A stretch of DNA of 64,000 nucleotides, from assembly GCA_023458555.1 (NCBI GenBank), contig JAEWYS010000008.1, positions 422,430 through 486,429 on the forward strand, given 5' to 3'. The notes under the pieces are model-generated. The model was not told the origin of the DNA, made no database searches, and was given only the letters and a program-made list of their open reading frames with translations. Origin of the DNA: Bacteroidota bacterium (lineage in GTDB: Bacteria; Bacteroidota; Bacteroidia; Cytophagales; Cytophagaceae). A program made the position numbers and the translations under genes. Positions within the stretch are counted from its first letter, which is position 1; every line of letters begins with the position of its first letter. This document shows, piece after piece, positions 18,001-27,179 of the stretch.

Positions 18001-21000
18001 GTTTTCAATCACTGCCTGGGAGGATACTGTCTCTTTTGACCATAGGCCAGCCTCTCCCGCATTACTGTTATAACTACTGCCTTTAAGAAAAGTATTTACT
18101 ACCGGAGTCGATAAGCACTGGGTCTCTTCTACAACTGCCTGAGAAATGGCGCGAATCACTACCGTGTCAAAAACAGCGCAGGATGTCACAAGCTCGTTTC
18201 TGATGCTCCAGACAAGACGACTGACGCCTCTGGGCAGAGTCGCGCTTGTACTCCCATGTGCAGAATCCCCAACCAATGCAGAAGGACCTGAAAGCCATTG
18301 CCCTTTCTCATTATTTACTGCCGGTATGTTGCCTCGAAGTTGCACAGTTATACGCTCTTCACCAGCCTGGATAACTTTACATAAATCCGGCCCGGCATCA
18401 GGCACTGTAATCAATGCAATCTTTACAGTATCGCTTTTTGCACAGTTGCCATTACTGTCAGTAATCGTCCACTGAAAGCGATCCACACCTTTTAATACCC
18501 CTCTGACTAATGTTTGGACTGCATCAGGTTCCTGAAACGTCGACACAAAATAGGAAGATGAACCCGGCAAAATCTGCCAGCGTCCGGACTCAACTGTGTC
18601 AACAATGTTTCCGGCTTTCAGAAAAACTTCGGTATCCGTTCCATTATCATACGGAACACATTGATCCGCGCCTGCATCAGGTTCCGAAGTAACTGATAAA
18701 TGAATTGAATCAGCTGAAGCACATCCGGCGTTCTCAATTGTCCATTGTACTTTATGTATTCCTTTTCTGAGAATTTCCACACCTGAAACGGAACCGGTCA
18801 TATCTGCAAACAGGAGCCCCAGTTGATTCCCGCCTGTTACTTCTTTCCAGTTGCCCTTTTCTCCTTTAGACTGCCATACTGTATCTGCTCTGAGTTCATA
18901 TGGCATATCCACACCGAGACATAACGGATATTTTGCCTCTGCCTGAATCGAGGCCTGCGAAACCACTACTATTTCCACTGTATCGGATTGTGTGCAGCCC
19001 GAAGCTGTACTTTTTATATTCCATGCAAAGGTATATCTGCCAGGATCCGGCATAAGTGTCGGATTAATAAGCAGACTATCCTGTAGCAATCCATCGACAG
19101 AAGCGGACCAGAACCCCTGCTCAAGCTTGGATACAAAAGAGTTGCCTGAAAGAGCGACCGGCTGGCTACCCGCCACATGACATCTGTCTGCATATGCCTG
19201 AGGAGCAGATACCACATTGATATCAAGACTATCAGTAAAAGCACATACACCGAGCGTATCTGTCAGCTGCCAGTAAAAACGGCTTAATCCCACATTGAGA
19301 CCATGAATTTCTGATACTATATTTTGCGTATCCGCAATGCTGACATTATTCACATTGGTATACCATTTTCCTGACTGATACGAAGGATCAAAAGGCAACG
19401 CCCTTAACCGTACAGTATCTGCTCCGGCCATACTTACGCAAACATCCGGTGCTGTCCGGGGCGGGCTGAGAATGGAAACTCTCACGCCGGACGAATCCAC
19501 ACAACCGTCATTCCCGATATGCCACCATAGGGTATAAGCCCCTGATGCGGGTTCCAGAATTTCAGCATCAGGATCGCTATAGGATGAGAAAGATAAATTC
19601 TGAGCATTTTTCCAGAACCCTGTTTCACCAGCCGACTCACTAACGTGGCTGGCAGCCAGCTTAAAGCTGACAACAGGCTCGGCCAGACACAAGTCAGGTC
19701 CTGCATTTGAAGCAGTAATTACTCTGATATTCACTGAATCACTAGTGTAGCAACCACTTACATGATGACCTGCATTCCGGTAAAACGTATGAACTCCGAG
19801 CGGCAAATCCTGAATAACAGAATTTCCCAGAGAAACAGCTGCACTATCCGCATTAGACCAAAAGCCATATTCACCAGCCCTCAACAGGGCAGGAGCAAGG
19901 CTTATCTCTGTGGTTCCGGAAATAGTGGCTATACATTTATCCTCACCGGCATCGGGCAAAGAAAATCTGGTTATAGACAGCGTATCCAGCGACTCGCAAA
20001 AACCGATTGTATCTTGTACCTGCCATATAAATGTATGTATGCCCCATGCAAGATTTGAAGCGGTAGCTGCAGCCAAAGAAATATCATCTATTACTTGATT
20101 GCCTGATACCGGTTTCCATAGCCCCGACTGATAGCTCCGATCTATGTCAGTCGCTCTCAAAACAGCATAAGCCTCATGGATACAGGTATCTTCCGCTGCC
20201 CGCGCAGACGATATAACAGAAATATGCATCAATGAGGAGTCAGCACACTGTCCATTGCTTACTATCCAGTAAACAGGATAAACTCCTCCGGAAAATCCCT
20301 GCACAGCGGTTTCCGGCTTGTCCGATTCAGCAAAAATCAATGGCAGGGGAGAGTACCAGGCGCCTGTCTCATCGGAGATGGTAAAACTGTACGCCGCATT
20401 AAGCTCTGTCATAACAGCATCTTTCAGACACTGATCCGGTCCGGCAACAGCTTTATTCAGGACCGTAATTTTAAACGTATCGGAGATACTGCATTGTGTC
20501 TGCAAGTTTTCAATAACCGATACAAAATGATGTACTCCGGCATGCAGTCTGAGGGATAAATTATTTCCCATACCCACTGAGCTGTCTCCTTCAATTGAAT
20601 ATACCGTAACTTTTTCTCTCAGGACATCATAGTTAAAATGATTCAGCATCAACTCCTGAAATAAATGGCCTGGCTCCAGCACAAGGCAAGTATCTTCTTT
20701 TGGCAAAGGTTTAGAAATACCGGTTACCTCAAAACTGTCAGCCGATAAGCAAAACTGATTTTGATCCCATACTTCATAAAATAGCTTCTGACTGCCTGTC
20801 AAAAAATTTCGATAAAAAACATTTCCGTATTCATCCGTATGTATCTCCCCGACCTCTGATTTCCAGCGGCTTTCTTCTCCAGGTTTGAGCACCGTATTCT
20901 CCAGCAGGAGAGAATCCTGAATAACCAGACAGGTATCACCAGGTGGTTCCGGCCTGGTTACCAGTGTCAGCCTGATTTCCGAAGAATCAACACAAGATCC

Positions 21001-21870
21001 GGACCCTGAAAAATATCGGATCTGATAAGTACCGTGCTCTGACAAGGTAATATCTGTAACCGGCTGATCCGGCTGAATAATTTGTGGTAATAATGCCCCT
21101 GCATTTGTCCAGTTTGAAACTGCTCCTCCCAATGGCAAAGCACCTTCCAGTGTGATGGTTGTATCCGGCTGAGCTGACAAAATAGTTATACAGCTGGTAT
21201 ACGGCTTTATGGCAGCTTCGCTAACAACACGAAGAACAGTTGTATCTACTGTATTACAACCTGTTATAACATTGGTGATAGTATAGCTCAGTACGTGTAC
21301 TCCGGGTCCGGCGCCATAAACCACAGTATTGGCTCCGGTGCTGTCTTCAAATGATTCTGAAGCAAGTTCCGAAGACTGTATGACCTGCCAGGATACAATT
21401 TCTCCCGATGCTGGAAGATTTCCCTTAAGCATTGCATCGACCGGCTGATACGGATAAGCAATAACCAGACATTGATCGCTGCCGGCATCTGCCGCACTGG
21501 TAGCAAGGTACGTTACTATAACTGTATCAGCTTCAACAGGCAGCTCATCTTCTGTTATGAGCCATATAAACCGGTAGGACTGTCCGTGAGCAAATCCCGA
21601 AGCTACAGCCTCCGGATCATGGATTGCTGTAATGGTAATGCCAGCCGGGGAGTCCCAATAGCCAGTCTGTCCTTCGGCAGGAGTTCTTCCTGACAACTGA
21701 TACGTATCCGCGCAAATGGTATCATATACGACATAACCCTCTGTATTAACAGCCTCCTGTCCACAGTACGCAGGTAAAAAATGAGTGCCCAGCAGAAAAA
21801 AAAGAAAAAAAATACGCAGCAACATAGAATCTGGTTCTTTCTGAAAAAGACAGGTTAAACTTTTTCTCAT
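15064..21870 (-). CDS. Giant repeat adhesin with T9SS type-B (gliding-motility-associated) C-terminal domain
   Basis: The 2268-residue protein has a signal peptide (hydrophobic LLRIFFLFFLLG, ends near AYCGQ). About 25 imperfect repeats of 80-90 residues follow, each opening with a motif like DAGPDQCL and containing GxW, then GxxxFxWxI, NGxC and SxDT. The final 85 residues form a type-B domain: IPNAFSPNGDSKND, ITIFNRWGE, DWEGK, PDTYFYVL, and a last strand ending ILKR. Cys pairs per repeat suggest disulfides. It is probably a surface adhesin or polymer-binding filament exported by the T9SS. An A/T-rich start context favours ATG 21870; ATG 21825 would give a more compact signal peptide. Confidence 0.88.
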   Translation of the reverse strand: MRKSLTCLFQKEPDSMLLRIFFLFFLLGTHFLPAYCGQEAVNTEGYVVYDTICADTYQLSGRTPAEGQTGYWDSPAGITITAIHDPEAVASGFAHGQSYRFIWLITEDELPVEADTVIVTYLATSAADAGSDQCLVIAYPYQPVDAMLKGNLPASGEIVSWQVIQSSELASESFEDSTGANTVVYGAGPGVHVLSYTITNVITGCNTVDTTVLRVVSEAAIKPYTSCITILSAQPDTTITLEGALPLGGAVSNWTNAGALLPQIIQPDQPVTDITLSEHGTYQIRYFSGSGSCVDSSEIRLTLVTRPEPPGDTCLVIQDSLLLENTVLKPGEESRWKSEVGEIHTDEYGNVFYRNFLTGSQKLFYEVWDQNQFCLSADSFEVTGISKPLPKEDTCLVLEPGHLFQELMLNHFNYDVLREKVTVYSIEGDSSVGMGNNLSLRLHAGVHHFVSVIENLQTQCSISDTFKITVLNKAVAGPDQCLKDAVMTELNAAYSFTISDETGAWYSPLPLIFAESDKPETAVQGFSGGVYPVYWIVSNGQCADSSLMHISVISSARAAEDTCIHEAYAVLRATDIDRSYQSGLWKPVSGNQVIDDISLAAATASNLAWGIHTFIWQVQDTIGFCESLDTLSITRFSLPDAGEDKCIATISGTTEISLAPALLRAGEYGFWSNADSAAVSLGNSVIQDLPLGVHTFYRNAGHHVSGCYTSDSVNIRVITASNAGPDLCLAEPVVSFKLAASHVSESAGETGFWKNAQNLSFSSYSDPDAEILEPASGAYTLWWHIGNDGCVDSSGVRVSILSPPRTAPDVCVSMAGADTVRLRALPFDPSYQSGKWYTNVNNVSIADTQNIVSEIHGLNVGLSRFYWQLTDTLGVCAFTDSLDINVVSAPQAYADRCHVAGSQPVALSGNSFVSKLEQGFWSASVDGLLQDSLLINPTLMPDPGRYTFAWNIKSTASGCTQSDTVEIVVVSQASIQAEAKYPLCLGVDMPYELRADTVWQSKGEKGNWKEVTGGNQLGLLFADMTGSVSGVEILRKGIHKVQWTIENAGCASADSIHLSVTSEPDAGADQCVPYDNGTDTEVFLKAGNIVDTVESGRWQILPGSSSYFVSTFQEPDAVQTLVRGVLKGVDRFQWTITDSNGNCAKSDTVKIALITVPDAGPDLCKVIQAGEERITVQLRGNIPAVNNEKGQWLSGPSALVGDSAHGSTSATLPRGVSRLVWSIRNELVTSCAVFDTVVIRAISQAVVEETQCLSTPVVNTFLKGSSYNSNAGEAGLWSKETVSSQAVIENPVNPESKLSNLKTGVHRFKWVISNDGCKDSASATIALITRPVTVDNQCLSYEGGNSRVTLLANPATPAEVSTWLPADHSIAGVSLNPTGNTCELNVFSKGAYTIYYRISDSASVCPALRDSVQVTLLTKPKIEPVVCEIIPAGETGKDIPLITENSLSVQEEGMWHAIPGLTFNGTASPSTMAGNVPAGTYRVYWSVHNKLDSACSLKDSIVMRVISAARTEDDICIIKPVENTILQANPPLTGRGETGNWRLVSDPHQIQFDPNIAQSTVIRLPVGISVFRWYISNGVCKDSSDVRVSVQTKANAGSNAAICGDKTTLNALQVAFGEAGTWNILNEESQKIAEVNAFNASVSGLKPGINRFVWTVSNTICSNSDTVEIINNQPTKVNISTQDQESCFTANLLVGNKAANEISTARSLWQIMSEPAENSPKAVINSPGADSTLVRNLNAPGDYMFVYKIFNANCDTIADTVTIRRNESLYNFVAGPSQACVTDTIELMGQAVPLDGEGDWILAGGAGIFENRFSNVTRVYGLGVKQNLFYWRLKRGECQNYQSLTIDGYDRPSEAFIFNENEQLCETDTFTLRARRPEIGQCSWEVVSGSAELESPESHITRVVNLALGTTSFRWTCTNGPCDTSYAEVTMQRFKKETDAIAGRDTMLCGNAMTLEAVKPETGTGHWSLLSGSLDIDQMYNAHTSVSNISYGENVLRWYVENGPCSSADTLVIIAEERVDEARTGNDLFLCEQSKINIYAQMPDLGRGYWRALSGNDLENPQENMTLVLSLPPDTSYYVWTVEKGFCQSADTLKIYNYLRPSPASAGKDRHIYSEEVLLQADEIAVGQGKWQALNPEIELADPASHVTMAYNLPPGISSFVWTVSNGICPVSADTLEIIRDNFKIPNAFSPNGDSKNDTFEVKGLELFSPAKITIFNRWGEEIFHANDYKNDWEGKNMNGKDLAPDTYFYVLTLNNGKSHQGYVILKR

Positions 21871-21961
21871 TTATGGATTAACTACGAAAAACAGTTGCTT
21901 GAGTTGTATATCGATTCATCTGATTCAGACAAACGATTTTCATTAACCAATTCGTATTTAA

Positions 21962-22333
21962 CTAATTTTGATTTACCATAAAAAAAGCTGTCTGAGGAAA
22001 ACGATTAAAAAGCTCTTCCTTCAGAACTTCTTCTATCGGCAGGCTGCAGATAGCTTCATGCATGCATTTTAGCCAGGCAACAGCAGCATCTTCTGTAATC
22101 GGATGAGGCATATGTCTCGCCCTTAATTTGGGATGCCCGAATTCCTGCGTGTAAAGCGCAGGTCCTCCAAGAAACTGGGTCAAAAACAAAAACTGTTTTC
22201 TTTTTATTTCATCTTTGTCTATTGTAAACAATCTGCCGATTACCTCGTCCTCAAAAACCATATCGTAAAAACGATCAATCAGTAATGTAAGATTTGATTC
22301 TCCGAGCCGATAATATAAAGCCACATCCTCCAT
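21962..22333 (-). CDS. Truncated haemoglobin, group II (GlbO-like)
   Basis: This 123-residue 2-over-2 globin has the group-II hallmarks: YYRLGE at the start of helix A/B, FYDMVF, then KxxQFLFLTQFLGGPALYTQEFGHPKLRARH in pieces, with the proximal His region, and a Trp (AVAWLK) at the G8 position typical of group II. It binds haem and probably O2 or NO in redox or nitrosative protection. The gene is divergent from parE across 242 bp, so shared promoter space is likely. It follows the adhesin start region on the same strand but is separated by about 90 bp from it, so it may also lead into that cluster. Confidence 0.88.
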   Translation of the reverse strand: MEDVALYYRLGESNLTLLIDRFYDMVFEDEVIGRLFTIDKDEIKRKQFLFLTQFLGGPALYTQEFGHPKLRARHMPHPITEDAAVAWLKCMHEAICSLPIEEVLKEELFNRFPQTAFFMVNQN

Positions 22334-22575
22334 AAACCCGTCCGAATTTATTAATTCGATTTATATATATTTTTAGGCAATTAACTAATATTCCACGGCT
22401 AACACAATACAAATACGCAAAAAGAATCATCATAATGATTTTTTGGTTTCACTGAATAAATTTGTCCGTTTGGGTTTAAAACTTAAACTTTGTATAATGT
22501 ACCCTCAATGATCCGGAGCATGATAATTGACACTGTTGCGGGTTACGTTATACATAAAGCTTATTACTATTTACG

Positions 22576-24471
22576 ATGGCAGAAAACAATTCTATTAACT
22601 ACAACGAAGACAGTATACGCTCACTGGACTGGCGCGAACACATCAGGCTTCGTCCGGGTATGTATATTGGAAAGCTGGGTGATGGTTCAGCTCAGGATGA
22701 CGGAATTTATGTACTCGTCAAAGAAGTTGTCGATAACTCCATCGATGAGCATGTTATGGGCAACGGGAGCAAGATTAACATTCGGATTTCCGATCATAAA
22801 GTTGAAATAAGAGACTACGGAAGAGGTATTCCTCTTGGAAAAGTTATAGACTGCGTATCAAAAATCAATACCGGCGGAAAATATGATTCTTCTGCTTTTC
22901 AAAAATCTGTCGGATTGAACGGAGTCGGTACCAAGGCAGTAAACGCCCTTTCCAAATATTTCAGAGTACAGTCTGTCCGGGACGGAAAAACCAAAGTCGC
23001 AGAGTTTGAAAACGGGGTATTGGTAAAAGATCACAGAGAAGAAGCAACTTCCGAACGCAATGGTACACTGGTGACATTTATCCCTGATGACAGCATTTTC
23101 AAAAATTATCATTTTATTCCTGAATATCTGGAAGAGCAAATCTGGAATTACGCTTATCTTAATTCCAGGCTGACTATTAATTTCAATGGGAAAGAATATC
23201 GCGCAGCCAACGGCCTTCTGGATCTGCTTACCCGGAAAACCGATCAGGAGAGTATCCGGTATCCCATCATCCATCTCAAAGGGCAGGACATCGAAATCGC
23301 TCTCACTCACGAAAACCAGTACGGAGAGGAATATTATAGTTTTGTCAATGGCCAGTATACCACACAGGGCGGTACACATCTTGCCGCATTCAGGGAAGCT
23401 CTGGTAAAAACGATCCGGGATTTTTACAAAAAGGACTTTGATGCATCTGATATTCGTGGTTCCATCATAGGCGCCATCAGTGTACGTGTACAGGAACCAG
23501 TTTTTGAATCCCAGACTAAAACCAAGCTGGGTTCACTGAATGTAGGTCCGGACGGTCCGACTATCCGAAACTTTATAAACGAGTTTGTCAAGCAGGAACT
23601 GGACAATTTTCTGCATAAAAACCCTCAAACGGCCGAAGCGCTGCTAAAAAGAATTCTTCAAAGTGAACGGGAGCGAAAAGATATGGCCGGTATTAAAAAA
23701 CTGGCTAATGAACGCGCGAAAAAAGCGAATCTGCATAATAAAAAGCTCAGAGACTGCCGGGCTCATTTCAACTCCAACCATGAGAAAAGATATGAAACCA
23801 TGCTTTTTATCACGGAGGGAGACTCTGCAAGCGGCTCCATTACCAAATCAAGGAAAGTAGAAACTCAGGCTGTTTTCAGCCTTCGCGGTAAACCGCTCAA
23901 CTGCTTTGGGCTTACCAAGAAAATCGTGTATGAAAACGAAGAATTTAACCTTCTGCAGCATGCGCTTAATATCGAGGAGGACTTGGAAAACCTGCGATAT
24001 AACAAAATAGTTATTGCTACCGATGCCGATGTTGACGGTATGCACATCCGACTTCTGATGCTGACGTTCTTTCTGCAGTTTTTCCCGGATCTTGTCCGTA
24101 ACGGGCATATATACATTCTGGAAACGCCCTTATTCAGAGTACGGAACAAAAAAGAAACCATATATTGCTACTCGGAAGAAGAAAAACAAAAAGCTATTGC
24201 CAGACTTGGCAGTAAACCGGAAATTACACGATTTAAGGGACTCGGAGAAATAAGCCCTGATGAGTTCGGCAATTTTATCGGGGATGATATACGCCTCGAA
24301 CCGATTGTTTTGCGCAAGGATACAACTATATCCAAACTTCTGAGCTACTATATGGGCAAAAATACCCCGGACAGACAGCTATTCATTATTGATAACCTGA
24401 AAGTGGAGAAAGATATTATGGAAAAGAAGGCTGAAGAGGCGCCGGCCGAAGAAGAGACCGAAGCAGCATAA
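22576..24471 (+). CDS. parE: DNA topoisomerase IV subunit B (type IIA topoisomerase ATPase subunit)
   Basis: The protein has 631 residues. The GHKL ATPase has [12 protein letters not shown], the Asn/Glu helix [10 protein letters not shown], the DYGRGIP motif and the [14 protein letters not shown] lid. The transducer contains QTKTKLG. The TOPRIM domain has EGDSASG and the DADVDGMHI acidic motif. The C-terminal FKGLGEI is conserved. The wording of these motifs and the absence of a GyrB insertion fit the Bacteroidota ParE type better than GyrB. The tail is acidic and Ala/Glu-rich. parC, often adjacent in the phylum, is not present; a strong terminator follows at once. Confidence 0.9.
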   Translation: MAENNSINYNEDSIRSLDWREHIRLRPGMYIGKLGDGSAQDDGIYVLVKEVVDNSIDEHVMGNGSKINIRISDHKVEIRDYGRGIPLGKVIDCVSKINTGGKYDSSAFQKSVGLNGVGTKAVNALSKYFRVQSVRDGKTKVAEFENGVLVKDHREEATSERNGTLVTFIPDDSIFKNYHFIPEYLEEQIWNYAYLNSRLTINFNGKEYRAANGLLDLLTRKTDQESIRYPIIHLKGQDIEIALTHENQYGEEYYSFVNGQYTTQGGTHLAAFREALVKTIRDFYKKDFDASDIRGSIIGAISVRVQEPVFESQTKTKLGSLNVGPDGPTIRNFINEFVKQELDNFLHKNPQTAEALLKRILQSERERKDMAGIKKLANERAKKANLHNKKLRDCRAHFNSNHEKRYETMLFITEGDSASGSITKSRKVETQAVFSLRGKPLNCFGLTKKIVYENEEFNLLQHALNIEEDLENLRYNKIVIATDADVDGMHIRLLMLTFFLQFFPDLVRNGHIYILETPLFRVRNKKETIYCYSEEEKQKAIARLGSKPEITRFKGLGEISPDEFGNFIGDDIRLEPIVLRKDTTISKLLSYYMGKNTPDRQLFIIDNLKVEKDIMEKKAEEAPAEEETEAA

Positions 24472-24478
24472 ACGCATC

Positions 24479-24510
24479 AAGAGGCCGGAGCAATTCCGGC
24501 CTCTTTGTTT
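24479..24510 (+). terminator. Intrinsic terminator after parE
   Basis: A perfect 11-bp stem, AAGAGGCCGGA (24479-24489) with TCCGGCCTCTT (24495-24505), closes a 5-nt loop and is followed by TGTTTTCC. It starts 8 bp after the parE stop, so parE is transcribed without any downstream gene. Confidence 0.85.
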
Positions 24511-24944
24511 TCCAGATTTATGACGTACCCGATCTACTAACTACCACACATCAACTTCACCATTTCACACACACTACCTACCCACATTCGCACATCTTCA
24601 TCACTCAACCACACAACCAGGATTTTCGACCAGGTCTGTTTCAAATCCTTCTATTAGTTTAACCCTCCGGATTCAGATATTGTTAACCTCTGCCTGCCAA
24701 AAAGTAATAAGGGCAACAAAGCGCCGTAAATTGACTTTTTTTTATATGAATGCCTAAACTTTATAGGTTATAAAACGCTTTATAGAAAAAATTAAAAAAC
24801 TTTATCTTTATATGTATCAAACCATTAACCACATAAAAACCCTAATTTACAATAAAAGCAGCGTTAGTTTCCCTATTTTTTTTAAATTTGAAACCTGCAT
24901 TGATAGTCTGTTATCAGATCGCGGATAAAACCGCAATTCAGATG
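24511..24944 (+). other. Long gene-free stretch with an 88-nt C-rich, almost G-free tract
   Basis: No open frame here looks like a gene. Bases 24532-24619 contain 37 C and a single G (24590) in 88 nt on the plus strand, then composition returns to normal AT-rich sequence. A C-rich, G-poor, unstructured RNA is what a Rho-loading (rut) site looks like, and it lies just after the parE terminator. The rest (24660-24944) is AT-rich. It contains two copies of CTTTATAG about 17 bp apart and leads into the promoter of the E2 gene. Confidence 0.4.
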
Positions 24945-24974
24945 TTGACTTATGTTTAATTTAACCTATTTTTG
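24945..24974 (+). promoter_or_regulatory. Consensus Bacteroidota promoter of the E2 gene
   Basis: TTG at 24945-24947 and TATTTTTG at 24967-24974 are separated by 19 bp, matching the TTG/TAnnTTTG consensus and spacing of primary-sigma promoters in this phylum. The distance to the start codon is 32 bp. Confidence 0.65.
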
Positions 24975-25006
24975 GAAGTTCCAAACTGTAAAAGAAAACT
25001 CAGGAA

Positions 25007-26668
25007 ATGGCAGAAGTAATTAGAATGCCTAAAATGAGCGATACAATGACCGAAGGTGTTATCGCTGCATGGCATAAAAAAGTAGGCGATCAGGTAAAAT
25101 CAGGTGATGTACTTGCCGAAGTTGAAACAGATAAGGCCACTATGGATCTGGAATCCTATGAAGAAGGCACTCTTTTGTACATAGGGGTGGAAGAAAAAGA
25201 CTCTGTTCCCGTTGATTCAGTCATTGCTGTAATAGGAAAGAAAGGCGAAAACATAGACGATCTTCTGAAAGATATTGATAAAAACGGGAGCTCAAACGGG
25301 GATTCCGGTTCTTCCAAAAATAGCAAAAAAGAAGATAAGAACAGTAAGGAAAGCGAGGAGGAAGAGGAAGAGGAAGAGGAAGAGGAAGAAGATAGTGATG
25401 AAGATACTTCCGATATTAAGGCAGAAGTAATAACCATGCCCAAAATGAGTGATACAATGACCGAAGGGACCATTGTAGCATGGCATAAAAAAGTAGGTGA
25501 TTCTGTAAAATCAGGTGATTTGCTGGCCGAAGTAGCTACAGATAAGGCAACCATGGAGCTTGAATCCTACGAGGATGGTACTCTGTTGTACATCGGAGTA
25601 AATGAGGGAGATGCCGTTCCTGTAGATGATATCATTGCCATAATAGGTGAAAAAGGTACGGATTATAAACCGTTGCTAAAATCCAAGGGTAAAAAAGAGA
25701 ATAAGAAGAAGGAAAGTAAAAAGGAGGAGGCATCATCTTCTCCCAAAGAGACTTCTTCCAACGAAAAAACAGAAGAAAGTAAGAGCAGCAGCGATTCATC
25801 CGGCAGACTGAAAGCATCTCCGCTTGCCAAAAAGATTGCCAAAGACAAAGGTATCGATATTTCTGAGGTAAAAGGATCCGGTGAAAACGGCCGTATCGTG
25901 AAAAAGGATATCGAAAATTATAAACCGGAGTCCCAAAAAGCGGATAAAACAGCCGCTCCTTCTACAGCCGCTGCTCAGCTGGGCAAAGAAAGCTATGAGG
26001 AAGTTGCTGTTTCTCAGATGAGAAAAACCATTGCAAGACGACTGGCTGAAAGTAAATTTACAGCCCCTCATTTTTACCTGACCATGGAAATCAACATGGA
26101 CAAAGCTATTGAGGCAAGAGAAAGCATTAATAAAGTTAGTCCGGTTAAGGTTTCATTCAACGACATGGTTATCAAAGCCGTTGCTGCGGCTCTTCGTCAA
26201 AACCCGAAAGTAAACTCTTCCTGGCTGGGTGACAAAATCCGGTACAATCATCATATTCATATTGGTGTCGCGGTAGCTGTTGAAGAAGGTCTTCTTGTAC
26301 CGGTGGTACGTTTTGCAGATTCCAAGAGTCTGGCACAAATTGCCGGTGAAGTGAAGGAACTTGGCGGTAAAGCGAAAAACAAGCAGTTGCAGCCAAAAGA
26401 CTGGGAAGGCAATACGTTCACTATCTCCAACCTCGGTATGTTCGGAATCGAAGAGTTTACAGCAATTGTAAACCCTCCGGATGCCTGCATACTTGCAGTA
26501 GGCGGAATCAAAGAAACTCCGATAGTGAAAAACGGCGAAATGGTTATCGGTAATATAATGAAAGTAACCCTTTCCTGTGATCACAGAGTAGTAGACGGGG
26601 CAGTAGGATCAGCCTTCCTCAAAACCCTAAAAGGGTTCCTTGAAGATCCGGTCACTATTCTCGTTTAA
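25007..26668 (+). CDS. pdhC: Pyruvate dehydrogenase complex E2, dihydrolipoamide acetyltransferase (two lipoyl domains)
   Basis: The 553-residue core subunit of the PDH complex transfers acetyl from lipoamide to CoA. Two lipoyl domains carry ETDKATM (Lys43) and ATDKATM (Lys180). An E3/E1-binding domain begins ASPLAKKIAKDKGID near residue 268. The catalytic domain ends with SCDHRVVDG, with His526 and Asp530 as the acyltransferase pair. The linkers are unusual: the first is Ser/Lys-rich and ends in a run of about 13 acidic residues, and the second is Lys/Glu/Ser-rich instead of the usual Ala/Pro type. E1 and E3 genes are not adjacent. A terminator follows 22 bp after the stop. Confidence 0.93.
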   Translation: MAEVIRMPKMSDTMTEGVIAAWHKKVGDQVKSGDVLAEVETDKATMDLESYEEGTLLYIGVEEKDSVPVDSVIAVIGKKGENIDDLLKDIDKNGSSNGDSGSSKNSKKEDKNSKESEEEEEEEEEEEEDSDEDTSDIKAEVITMPKMSDTMTEGTIVAWHKKVGDSVKSGDLLAEVATDKATMELESYEDGTLLYIGVNEGDAVPVDDIIAIIGEKGTDYKPLLKSKGKKENKKKESKKEEASSSPKETSSNEKTEESKSSSDSSGRLKASPLAKKIAKDKGIDISEVKGSGENGRIVKKDIENYKPESQKADKTAAPSTAAAQLGKESYEEVAVSQMRKTIARRLAESKFTAPHFYLTMEINMDKAIEARESINKVSPVKVSFNDMVIKAVAAALRQNPKVNSSWLGDKIRYNHHIHIGVAVAVEEGLLVPVVRFADSKSLAQIAGEVKELGGKAKNKQLQPKDWEGNTFTISNLGMFGIEEFTAIVNPPDACILAVGGIKETPIVKNGEMVIGNIMKVTLSCDHRVVDGAVGSAFLKTLKGFLEDPVTILV

Positions 26669-26690
26669 TAAAATATTTTTGTTTATCTTC

Positions 26691-26723
26691 AAAGCCTCTC
26701 AACAATCGGGAGGCTTTTTTGTT
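26691..26723 (+). terminator. Intrinsic terminator after the E2 gene
   Basis: AAAGCCTC (26691-26698) pairs with GAGGCTTT (26710-26717), followed by a T run (TTTTTTG). It separates pdhC from the next lipoprotein gene. Confidence 0.8.
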
Positions 26724-26746
26724 TAATTCTCAGAATCTGCACAGTG

Positions 26747-27166
26747 ATGATAAAAATCAGGTTTTTACTACTACTTTTTTCGTCCGTTTGTATTAGCTCC
26801 TGTATAAATAACGAAACCAGTCTTCTGGTCGGAAAATGGTCCTTTGAGAAGGTCATATTGCCGGATAACCGCATATTCTCCGTAAAAGATTCGGCTTCTT
26901 CAAAAGCCGAGAAAGAGTATGAGTTTTTTCAGAGCAATATGTATCTTGTAGAAACAGTACAGTATAAAAACGGAGAAGGAGAACTTATTATAAAAAAAGG
27001 CAAGTTTGAGCTAACCAGTGAAAATGACAAGCTGTACCTTACATTAAAAGAAAAACAACTGGAAGGAATCGGTGTCAGTACTTTTCATATCCTAACCCTG
27101 AATGAAACTGACCTGATTTGGGAAAATGAACGAAAAAGCAGATATTTTTTTACAAAAGTAAAATAG
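26747..27166 (+). CDS. Small predicted lipoprotein, lipocalin-like
   Basis: From ATG 26747 (a GTG lies 3 bp earlier) the protein has 139 residues: a lipoprotein signal with lipobox ISSC, then a beta-rich domain. The opening [13 protein letters not shown] followed by strands rich in polar and aromatic residues is the pattern of small Bacteroidota lipocalin-like or copper-resistance-like lipoproteins. No ligand-binding residues can be assigned. It ends 13 bp before hslV and could share its transcript, but a functional link is not evident. Confidence 0.65.
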   Translation: MIKIRFLLLLFSSVCISSCINNETSLLVGKWSFEKVILPDNRIFSVKDSASSKAEKEYEFFQSNMYLVETVQYKNGEGELIIKKGKFELTSENDKLYLTLKEKQLEGIGVSTFHILTLNETDLIWENERKSRYFFTKVK

Positions 27167-27179
27167 GGTTATTATACAC

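Noticed and set aside
22490..22810. A frame overlapping the start of parE in another phase.
   Set aside because: It runs over the conserved parE N-terminus, so it is a shadow of that gene.
25316..25400. The GAGGAA-rich run in the E2 gene as a satellite or assembly artefact.
   Set aside because: It stays in frame, uses mixed GAA/GAG codons and sits exactly at the inter-domain linker, so it codes for an acidic linker.
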